Notes under the pieces: generated by a model | Databases searched by the model: none | Told to the model about the DNA's origin: nothing | What the model saw: the letters and a program-made list of their open reading frames with translations, nothing else | Shown here: piece by piece, positions 1 to 7,700 of the stretch | How the letters are laid out: each line of letters opens with the position of its first letter | Position numbering within the stretch: position 1 is the first letter of the stretch | Assembly: GCF_014652455.1 (NCBI RefSeq) | Contig: NZ_BMYV01000003.1 | Span: forward strand, 186,001 to 250,000 | Reading direction: 5' to 3' | Length of the DNA: 64,000 nucleotides | From: Litorimonas cladophorae | GTDB taxonomy: Bacteria; Pseudomonadota; Alphaproteobacteria; Caulobacterales; Maricaulaceae | Translations under genes and position numbers: made by a program

Positions 1-2
1 GA

Positions 3-506
3 CAGTTCGAGAAACAGTTTTTTGTCTCATCCTCAACCGATCATCCTGGGCTGGAAGTTAGAGAGAATGGGGCGATGGGACTTGCCGTATTTGCAACCGA
101 TGAGATTAAGGCGGGGGAGCGGATTGCTGTCTTCGAAGGCGAGATCTATCACGCAAAGGACGCATTAAGTTTACCAAATATCATGCGAGATCACGCGATA
201 CAGACGAGCGAAACGACCTATGTTTTTGGCTATCAGGGGCTGGCGCATTGTCTGTGCCATTCATGCGACCCGAATTGCGGGATAAGAAATCTAGCCGAGA
301 TTTTTGCCGTTCGAGATATAGCCAAGGGCGAACAACTAACTTGGGATTATCGTTGCTCTGAAAACTCCACTTGGGTCCTAGATAAGTGTTTATGCGGAAC
401 GGATGCATGTACGGGTAAAGTTGGTAACTTTGATAGTCTCTCGGAAAGCACAAAGATGCGATACCTCGAAAACGGTATGGTATCAGAATGGCTAGCGAAG
501 ACCTAA
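3..506 (+). CDS. SET-domain protein (lysine methyltransferase-like), 5' end outside window
   Basis: The reading frame is open to the left edge, so the gene probably begins outside the window. The first in-window ATG, at 75, falls inside the SET fold: the residues just before it (EVRENGAMGLAVFAT) match the usual start of SET domains. The rest shows CHSCDPNC, then GEQLTWDY, and a post-SET cysteine cluster CLCGTDAC. SET enzymes move a methyl group from SAM to lysine side chains. The usual NHSC motif reads CHSC here, so the SAM-contacting Asn is replaced. Stand-alone bacterial SET proteins are common and their substrates are mostly unknown. The gene converges on and overlaps the next gene by 4 bases. 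The family call is firm; activity is uncertain. Confidence 0.8.
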   Translation, partial: QFEKQFFVSSSTDHPGLEVRENGAMGLAVFATDEIKAGERIAVFEGEIYHAKDALSLPNIMRDHAIQTSETTYVFGYQGLAHCLCHSCDPNCGIRNLAEIFAVRDIAKGEQLTWDYRCSENSTWVLDKCLCGTDACTGKVGNFDSLSESTKMRYLENGMVSEWLAKT

Positions 507-1492
507 TGGGCGGCTTTATTCAATGTCTCTATGAGAGGCGCCGTGTGGTCACCGAGCATAAGCAAAAAACCAAAATGCTGGTCCAAAAGCCGCGTCGGCG
601 TATTGCGATTCTCGGGAACTGTGAGATTCAATTTATACATTGTTGAATTTCGGATCAGCGCCAAATCTTCCTTCAACGTACTGGCACGGATACCCAGATC
701 ATTGGCTTGTTGATCGAAGCTTTGTAACGATGCGTTGATGTATTTGCGTAAATTTAACAAGCGGCTTTCGGTCAAACCCTGAAGGAGCAAGAACATCTTG
801 CGTAACTTAGATTCATCAAAAATACCGGCACGATAGAGCCAGGCCAAAGCAAAAGGAAACGAGGCCAGTTCAATTTTGATATGATTAAACGGAACCCAAT
901 CAATGTTGTTTTCGTCGCCTAAGTAATCAAATGATAAGAACGTGCTTTCATGGCCAGGATGCAAGAACCCGACTGAAATAGCATGATGAATCCCGAACTT
1001 GTGGCAGTGCTCAATAAAAAATGGGTGCTCTTCTACTCGCTCATGTCGGCAGACGTAGGTATAATTTAACGCTCGCCCTGGATTCGCATAAACCATAGGT
1101 GACAATTCATCTAAATGCCCATGTACCATATAACTTTGGATGCATTCGTCGGGCAGATTCCAGCTGACGGTGTTCAGGTCCAACATCTCACCTTTTTCGG
1201 AAAGACTGACCTGGCTCGTTGCACAGAATTGATAGGTGAACCCTGGGAATATACGTTCAAAAACCTTATTTTGATAGGCGGAGAATTCTAGATTTCCTTC
1301 AGGCGTCCTTGGGCACGACTTCGCAGTCTCAAGCAGCTCCAACAAGGAGTCTGCATCCAGAAGCTGCTTAACCGCGTTTTTATGCGCTGAGGCAGGTCTT
1401 TTCGTCGCCATCCCAATTCCGATGCTACCCAATGGCCGGCCGACATAGACCAGCAGCTTCCCACACTGCTTTAACCAGTCTTGATCTTTCAC
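503..1492 (-). CDS. LuxR-family regulator with divergent autoinducer-binding-like domain (LuxR solo)
   Basis: This 329-residue protein has two recognisable parts. Residues of about 85-215 resemble the acyl-homoserine-lactone binding fold: an aromatic FTYQF strand, then DELSPMVYANP where LuxR proteins carry the conserved D-P pair, then FGIHHAISVGF. Residues of about 235-285 resemble a LuxR helix-turn-helix (LTESRLLNLRKYI ... ANDLGIRASTLKEDLALIR), but the usual Glu and Gly positions are poorly kept. A tail of about 40 residues follows, which is not typical. No luxI-type synthase lies in the window, so it would be a solo receptor if it binds a signal at all. Two starts are possible, ATG 1492 or ATG 1411 (MATKRPAS); no clear Shine-Dalgarno decides. 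It converges with the SET gene. Confidence 0.5.
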   Translation of the reverse strand: MKDQDWLKQCGKLLVYVGRPLGSIGIGMATKRPASAHKNAVKQLLDADSLLELLETAKSCPRTPEGNLEFSAYQNKVFERIFPGFTYQFCATSQVSLSEKGEMLDLNTVSWNLPDECIQSYMVHGHLDELSPMVYANPGRALNYTYVCRHERVEEHPFFIEHCHKFGIHHAISVGFLHPGHESTFLSFDYLGDENNIDWVPFNHIKIELASFPFALAWLYRAGIFDESKLRKMFLLLQGLTESRLLNLRKYINASLQSFDQQANDLGIRASTLKEDLALIRNSTMYKLNLTVPENRNTPTRLLDQHFGFLLMLGDHTAPLIETLNKAAH

Positions 1493-1642
1493 ATAATTTT
1501 CGTGGAATGGGAAGTTTAAGTGTATGCTTTTAGCAGCCGTACATCAGGTAAAGTATCCACAGCACCTTTGAAATTGAGTCGCCATTTTCAGAGGCATAGG
1601 ATCGATGACTTTGTGAATTTCTAAAGCTTATAAGCCGCCGAC

Positions 1643-1662
1643 CTTCCCCAGCGGGGAAAGGT
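1643..1662 (-). terminator. Hairpin just 3' of tRNA-Val
   Basis: Read on the minus strand, CCTTTCCCC-GCT-GGGGAAGG folds into an eight-pair stem with one bulged T, starting two bases after the CCA end of the tRNA. No run of T follows, so it may serve as a 3' processing or weak termination hairpin and not as a full intrinsic terminator. Confidence 0.35.
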
Positions 1663-1663
1663 C

Positions 1664-1738
1664 TGGTGGGCGATACTGGGATTGAACCAGTGACCCCTAC
1701 AATGTCAATGTAGTGCTCTCCCGCTGAGCTAATCGCCC
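1664..1738 (-). tRNA. tRNA-Val (anticodon GAC), CCA encoded
   Basis: The minus strand folds into a complete 75-base cloverleaf. The acceptor stem is GGGCGAT/ATCGCCC followed by A and an encoded CCA. The D arm is GCTC/GAGC, the anticodon stem CTACA/TGTAG carries loop TTGACAT, and the T arm is ACTGG-TTCAATC-CCAGT. The loop gives anticodon GAC, which reads valine codons GUC and GUU. The variable loop is five bases. A tRNA-Val next to cpdR and the amidohydrolase is an arrangement I associate with alphaproteobacteria. Confidence 0.97.
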
Positions 1739-1797
1739 GTCCAAATCTGAACGTAAAAATCGGAAGACACGAATGTCTCTCGCGTTCGGGAAACGGC

Positions 1798-1826
1798 GAT
1801 ATACGCAAGGGGTATAGAGGTGGCAA
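1798..1826 (-). promoter_or_regulatory. Candidate sigma-70 promoter for tRNA-Val
   Basis: On the minus strand TTGCCA is followed after exactly 17 bases by TATATC, a fair -35/-10 pair. The -10 box lies about 60 bases before the tRNA 5' end, allowing a short 5' leader for RNase P removal. Confidence 0.4.
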
Positions 1827-1862
1827 GCCCTAAATCCCGCGCAACCGCAGCCTTTTTTGTCG

Positions 1863-2222
1863 CTAGGCCGCGATTAGACGATCAACCTCAGTCACGAGCT
1901 GACGCAAGTGTACAGGCTTGGACAAAACTGTTTGACTACTTGCATCTTGATCGCCCATCGCTACCGCAGCGAAACCTGTGATAAACATGATTTTTATCCC
2001 TGGTGAAAGCGTTTCAGCGTGTTTCGCGAGTTCGATACCATCCATCCCAGGCATCATGATATCTGTCAAAAGCATATCAAATGCGCCGTCTGCGAATTTC
2101 AACGCACGCAAAGCCCGCTCACCATCCGCGCAGGCAATGACGTGGTGTCCAGCTTTTTCCAAAGCCTTCTCAAAGAACTTACGCATTGCGTCATCGTCTT
2201 CAGCGTAAAGAATGGTTGCCAT
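1863..2222 (-). CDS. cpdR: CpdR-type single-domain response regulator
   Basis: The 119-residue protein is a receiver domain with no output domain. The acidic pocket lies at E8-D9-D10, the phosphoacceptor at D54 (LLTDIMMPGMDG), the switch Thr at T82 (ITGFAAVAM) and the conserved Lys at K102 (LSKPVHL). The ITGFAAVA and SKPVHLR stretches are hallmarks of CpdR. In Caulobacter, unphosphorylated CpdR recruits ClpXP to the cell pole for cell-cycle proteolysis, including CtrA turnover; phosphate comes from CckA via ChpT. It is divergent from the amidohydrolase gene. A CtrA-type box elsewhere in this window fits a CtrA-based cell cycle. The start is preceded by AGG five bases away. Confidence 0.88.
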   Translation of the reverse strand: MATILYAEDDDAMRKFFEKALEKAGHHVIACADGERALRALKFADGAFDMLLTDIMMPGMDGIELAKHAETLSPGIKIMFITGFAAVAMGDQDASSQTVLSKPVHLRQLVTEVDRLIAA

Positions 2223-2360
2223 TTGCCTGTCCCAGTCGTGTTATCTTTGAGTTCTGCCCGCGAGATATGCAATTCGCTAGCCAGTTGAACCTTGTTCGTA
2301 ACGTCGCATGTTTAAAATTGTCTGACGACGCCATCCTTTTTACAATCTATAGACCTATAG

Positions 2361-3251
2361 ATGCGATTCCGATCCACAACTCAGCCAGAAGACCTTAGCC
2401 CCTACGGAGCCGGGCATATTGTGGACCGTCCCCAAGACTGGCGTTCCGCCGTAATATTTGCTTCTCCACATTCAGGATCAATTTACCCCACAGATTTCCT
2501 CAAACGCTCCAAACTTTCAGCGCATCAACTGCGAAAAAATGAGGACATCTTTATAGATCATCTCTTTCACAGCGCGGTTCAGGCGGGCGCGCCCTTTCTC
2601 CGCGCCGTATTTCCGCGTGTTTTAGTTGATGTGAATCGAGCATCTGAGGAGGTTCATCCAGATTGGTCGGACGCACTCGGGATGGACCCCCTTGAACAAC
2701 CCACCCCGAGGGCCGCCGCGGGATTAGGTGTTATCCCAACCTATCTCTCAGAATCGCTCGCGATTTATTCGCGTACGCCAACAATGGACGATGTTCGCGC
2801 TCGACTTGATACTTTGTACCACCCTTATCACGCCGCATTGAAGGCATTATTGAACCAGTCCTTAAGTCGCTTTGGGCGCGCGCTTTTGGTAGATTGCCAC
2901 TCCATGCCAGGGTTTTCGCAAATGGGGGCCCGTCGCCCAGACATCATCCTTGGAGACAGATTTGGGACAGCCTGCCACGCAGACACACTCGAACAATTTC
3001 GTCACCTATTTGTTCAGGCTGGGTATAATGTCGGCGTAAACTACCCCTATGCTGGCGGGTATACGACGGCACATTACGGACGCCCCGCCGAGGGTATCGA
3101 AGCCATACAAATCGAGATCAACAGAGACATTTATGTCAATCCGGTGACACTGGCGCCCAAATCTGGCTATGTGCAGCTCAGGGAAGACCTTCAGAGCATC
3201 ATTCAGGATGTCATCACTCAGGCCCTTCCTCAGGACCTCGCCGCGCAATAG
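2361..3251 (+). CDS. N-formylglutamate amidohydrolase family protein
   Basis: The 296-residue protein matches the N-formylglutamate amidohydrolase (HutG-like) family. Markers are ASPHSGSIYP near the N-terminus, a FIDHLF segment, FPRVLVDVNR, DCHSMPG and the late EAIQIEINR. The His, Asp and Glu residues in these motifs are the expected metal and catalytic ligands. The reaction releases formate and glutamate from N-formylglutamate, the last step of one histidine degradation route. No other hut genes are near, so the true substrate may differ. It is transcribed away from cpdR and runs towards an XRE regulator and hisN. No strong ribosome site precedes ATG 2361. Confidence 0.85.
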   Translation: MRFRSTTQPEDLSPYGAGHIVDRPQDWRSAVIFASPHSGSIYPTDFLKRSKLSAHQLRKNEDIFIDHLFHSAVQAGAPFLRAVFPRVLVDVNRASEEVHPDWSDALGMDPLEQPTPRAAAGLGVIPTYLSESLAIYSRTPTMDDVRARLDTLYHPYHAALKALLNQSLSRFGRALLVDCHSMPGFSQMGARRPDIILGDRFGTACHADTLEQFRHLFVQAGYNVGVNYPYAGGYTTAHYGRPAEGIEAIQIEINRDIYVNPVTLAPKSGYVQLREDLQSIIQDVITQALPQDLAAQ

Positions 3252-3400
3252 CGCCCCAATATGAAACAATAGAAGGTGTAGTCCCCGTTCCTGATTATAT
3301 TTTATCCTAGCAAATTTCTGTTTCGCTTAAAACGCGAAAACTTGGCATGGCACTTGCTCCCCTCTCAGGCGAACAGCTGAGTCACTTCGGGAAATATGCC

Positions 3401-3805
3401 ATGACAAATGATATCGACTTACACGTTGGAAAACGTTTGCGCCGCCGCCGTCGCCTTCTGGGGCTTACCCAACAAACCTTGGCGGAAGAGGTCGGAATCC
3501 GATTTCAACAAATTCAAAAGTATGAATGTGGTGCCAACCGAGTGTCTGCCGCGCGTTTGTTCGAACTTTCTGAAGCGCTCTCTGTCCCAATCCAATATTT
3601 TTATGAAGGCTTGGGTTCCAATGACCCGCTCACAGGTGACATTGATCCAGACATCATTGCGCCTGATGTTTTGTCTCGCAAAGAAACAATGGACCTCGTT
3701 CGCGCCTATTACGCTATGGACGATGCCCCACGAAAACACCTACTCGATCTTGCAAAGTCGCTCGAGCAAGCTGCTAAACCAAAACTGCGTCTGGTTGCGC
3801 AATAG
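3401..3805 (+). CDS. XRE/Cro-family DNA-binding regulator
   Basis: From ATG 3401 this is a 134-residue protein. The first 70 residues form an HTH_3 fold: VGKRLRRRRRLLGLTQQTLA, then VGIRFQQIQKYECGANRVSA and LFELSEALSVPIQYFYEG. The C-terminal half (RKETMDLVRAYYAMDDAPRK) is a helical tail of a kind widespread in alphaproteobacterial XRE regulators. I chose ATG 3401 because GGGA lies nine bases upstream and because residues before it (from ATG 3347) look non-homologous and lack a ribosome site. It sits between the amidohydrolase and hisN on the same strand. Its targets cannot be told from sequence. Confidence 0.85.
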   Translation: MTNDIDLHVGKRLRRRRRLLGLTQQTLAEEVGIRFQQIQKYECGANRVSAARLFELSEALSVPIQYFYEGLGSNDPLTGDIDPDIIAPDVLSRKETMDLVRAYYAMDDAPRKHLLDLAKSLEQAAKPKLRLVAQ

Positions 3806-3837
3806 ACAGGTCAAAGCAGGACTGATAGCGGGCCTGC

Positions 3838-4668
3838 ATGACCTTATCTTTTGAAATTGGAAAACGTCTCGATCATCTACAGGTCTTGTCTCGTATTGCC
3901 CGCGATATAACGCTTCCGCTTTTTGCAGCGCCGAAAGGCGTTGAGAACAAAGCTGGTGGAGGAGATTATGATCCTGTCACAAAAGCCGACATTGACGCGG
4001 AAGACGCCCTGCGCGCAGAAATTCGAAAGCAATTTCCAGAGGACTCTATTCAAGGCGAGGAGCGGCCCGACCACATTGGAACAAATGCGTTTTCATGGAC
4101 TTTAGATCCTGTCGACGGAACGCGGGGATTCGTAGCTGGCGTCCCCGTCTGGAGTACCCTCATCGCACTTTCGCACAAAAGTGAACCTGTGTTGGGCATG
4201 ATTGACCTGCCTGCGCTCAACAAACGCTATATCGGGCACACTGACAAAGAAACATGTCGCGCGTGGCTAGAAACCGAAGCTTGCCCCGATGGCACCTATA
4301 TTGACTTGAAGACATCGCCATGTGCTGAAATTCGAGACGCTATTTTGGGCTGCACAGCACCTTTTGGGATGTTTAAAGCTGGGGAGTTGGCTGCATTCAA
4401 AATCATTGGAGCCGGCACACGGTTTATGCGTTTGGGTCTAGATGCACTCGGATATGGTTTAATCGCGGAAGGCCGAATGGACATTATCATCGAAGGCTGC
4501 ATGAAACCTTGCGATGTCCGCGCCTTAATTCCGATTATCCGAGGCGCAGGGGGTGAGCTAACCAATTGGGAAGGCCAGAGCGCTGTAGACGGTGGCCGTA
4601 TCGTTGCAGTCGGAGACCCTGCTTTGCTGCCCGAGCTTTATACTTACCTAGGGCGCGCGCTAGATTGA
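3838..4668 (+). CDS. hisN: Histidinol-phosphatase, inositol monophosphatase family
   Basis: The 276-residue protein belongs to the IMPase/FIG superfamily of Mg-dependent phosphatases. Visible motifs are DYDPVTKADIDAED (metal and substrate helix), the GEE loop (IQGEERP), the metal-binding DPVDGTRGFVAG and the late motif EGCMKPCDVRALIPIIRGAG. The combination of GTRGF and the final KPCDVRAL is typical of HisN, which removes phosphate from L-histidinol phosphate in histidine biosynthesis. A general inositol phosphatase is the alternative. It follows the XRE gene by 32 bases and is probably co-transcribed with it. Confidence 0.82.
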   Translation: MTLSFEIGKRLDHLQVLSRIARDITLPLFAAPKGVENKAGGGDYDPVTKADIDAEDALRAEIRKQFPEDSIQGEERPDHIGTNAFSWTLDPVDGTRGFVAGVPVWSTLIALSHKSEPVLGMIDLPALNKRYIGHTDKETCRAWLETEACPDGTYIDLKTSPCAEIRDAILGCTAPFGMFKAGELAAFKIIGAGTRFMRLGLDALGYGLIAEGRMDIIIEGCMKPCDVRALIPIIRGAGGELTNWEGQSAVDGGRIVAVGDPALLPELYTYLGRALD

Positions 4669-4708
4669 TCTAACAAACGCCGCAGGAAAACATCTCAGGG
4701 TCGTAGCC

Positions 4709-7700
4709 TTACTCGCAAGCGTACATGTAGTTTCCGCATGTTTTCATAAAATGTACAACAGAGCCATTTGCACTCTGTATGCGGAAAGCTTCCCGGTCCG
4801 CCTCAACAGCTGGCAAAATGGAATATTGCAGATGGTGTTGTTTTCCCAACCCCATCAAGCCCGTTGTTCCAACAGGAAGAATTTCTTCGCTGAACATATA
4901 GGGTTGCGCATCGGCCCAGCCGTTTGCGTAGCCCATGGATTTAAATAGGTAATCCAAATAGGTCTGATCAACGGCATTGTCGTAATAACGGGCGTTTAAT
5001 TTGTCGTAGAACTGCGAGGGTGTCAGGCCACGGCTATCGCCAAACTCGGGCATCGTGCCTAAACGAGAAACCGCTTTTGGTGTCATGTTAACGGGCACGT
5101 CAAAGATGGCGACAGGAGACTTCCGACAAAAATTTAGGTTCGTTCGTGCGGCACTGGCTTCAAACACAGGCGCAGGGTCAATAACCAACGCCGTATCGGC
5201 TTTGTAAACAGGCGCAACAACAGGGGCTAAGACCGTCTCTGAATTCGCCACCTCTACAGGCGGGGTGACAACAGCGACTCGCGCTCTCGCAAGCGGGGGC
5301 GAACTCAAAACTTGGCGGCTTTCAGGTGGGGCCAAGACGTTTGCGGTCGGACTAATACGGCGAAGAAGGCCTCGTGCTGTATCTTGGTCAAATTTCACGC
5401 GAAGCTGAAGATAGGCACCTTTGCGTGCATATTCAGCCGCTTCGAAATCGCGATCTTTAAAGCCTTCAACGTTATAACCTGCACTGATCCAGACATTGTC
5501 GACAGGGGATACCCCGACACTTGGCCCCCAGGAGTAGGATGTCCCAGCGCCTTTGCTTGTCATCACAGCACCGCGCATACCGACGTCAATGCGCTCCGTC
5601 ACGTCGAAACGTGTTTCCGCGCCGACAAGATGCGTCCAGTTAGAGAGGTTCTGATCACCGACTTCTGTTTTGACATATTTAGTTCCGACATTCGTCGAAA
5701 GTTGCCAACGATCAGAGATCATTGTGTTCATAGCCGCATTATTCACCAACTTGGTTGTGTTAATGTCGTTCAGGGGTTGGGCATTGACGACATCGAAGCG
5801 GTTAAAGAAAACGGTGTCTTCATTGCGTGGACGCCATGCGGCACCGACGCGAGCTTCAAAACGCTTGTCCGTCCCGAAAGACCCAGTCGCAGCAGAAATT
5901 CGTCCGCGAGCGGAGGCTGCCAAGGACAATGTATCTGAAAGTTCTCGTGCGGCTGAACCCGCGAAAACCCAAGTCTGGTCTTGATTTGTGTCACGCACTT
6001 CCACACGGCTAGATGCGGTCATGGCCTGATCGTTATAAGCGGCACCGATGTAGATTGACTGAAAGTCCTCATTTGACTCAAATGGTGAAATGGGATCATC
6101 CGGCGTAACTTCGACGAAGCTATCTTCTTCATTGATCATTCGGCGTGCGCGGACGCCAACTTGTCCGGAGATCTTATCCGTCAAACGTACAGTTTGATCT
6201 AAACCAACAGTTGCACCCAAACGTTTTCCACTATCATTTGTCACATTATCAGCCGCAACTGTGGCCGTACCGCCGGTCCATGGCGTTGCTGAAACGCCAA
6301 GTGTTGTATTTGCAGATTCTTGCCCAGCACCATTGAGGAGCTCATGCCGTAAATTGACGATCGCGACATTACCAACCCGCTTATCAACGCCTATCATAAG
6401 ACGCTGCGGTTGGGCAGATACTTCATCTTTTCCGCTAATCGGAGTTTCGGCAGAAGCTTGAAGCGTAATTCCGTGGCGACCGATATCGTAGGATGCTCGG
6501 GCCACAGCCAAAAGAGACGTGCGATCATCTGCATCAACGATTTCATCTCGCGTCATGCGAATACCGCCAGTGGCGTCAAGTTTTGTTCCCTCTTGGGCCG
6601 CAAGAAGTTCGCCCGTCGTGCGCCGGTTATCATTTGAGAGGTTTTCCTCGCGATAGACCTGGGCCTTGATCTTCCGCAGCGCACGTTGCCCGCTCTCTTC
6701 TTCGGTTAGCTCTTGAACCTTGACCTCGCCTCGCGCGCCATAACGGCGAATGCCATTCGTGTTTGAACTTGTTTGGTTCAAACCGAAGTTGCCATCCTCT
6801 TCACGGTAATAAGCCTCTGCGAGGACTTTTTCCGACGTATGGATGAGCTCTAGAAGCTTCGCGTCTGCAATACCCTGCCCGTCGCCAGCTTGATCGGTGA
6901 CGGCATACTCAGCCCGGAGTTCCGTGCTGTCGGTCAGTTGGGCAATCACATCAATACCAATTTGATTTGATTTCGCGCCAGCGGCTAATGAGCTGCCGTT
7001 CTCATGTGTAAAAGTCGAACCGACTTGAAGCTTATCGTTCAAGAACTGAGCCTGGACACGACCACCAGCCGTGATGTTGCGTTCGGCATCCTCAGATGTT
7101 TCGTAATCGACCACGATCACGTTCGGATTAAAGTTCGGGTCCGTCGCATCAACAGGTAGGCGGAAAATCAGTTTACCAGAAAAATAGTCAAGTGTGTAGT
7201 CTAGGTAGCGCACAAGAGTTTTGCGCTCTAAAATTATATCCGGACGAACACGGTCACGTGTCTCTACGACAATCTCTTCGGACTGCGGTAGGATACGTTC
7301 GTGGCTCAGTTGATATGGCCCAGATAGGCCTTCGGCGGCTATTTCATCTTGCGTGAAACCTTGGTTCGTTTCGGCAGCAAAGCCCAAGACTTGCAGGTCG
7401 TCGCCAAGATATTCGGCCTTCAAACCTGTCAGCTTTCGATTGTAGCTCGTGAGTCTGCCTTCAGTGATGTCAGTATCGAAATCACCGAATAGAGCATAAG
7501 CTTGGCGTTTTTCGAGTTTCACGAATAGCGGATAGCGTGAAACGCCTTCAAACTGCTGGTAAGTCTGGTCACCATATAAGGTGTAGTAAGCATTCGGATC
7601 AATTTCGCCTTCGAATTCACCATCTTGGGAGCCACGACGTTTGTCAGTGTCCACAGCCAAGGTCATCAACCAATTGCCTTTGATCAGGCCTTTGGCGAAA

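Noticed and set aside
1530-1826. 98-residue minus-strand open frame
   Set aside because: It spans the whole tRNA-Val gene and its promoter region; a tRNA cloverleaf explains the sequence.
5312-5938. 208-residue plus-strand open frame
   Set aside because: It lies antisense within the giant DUF11/barrel gene, has no ribosome site, and its composition follows the opposite strand's codons.
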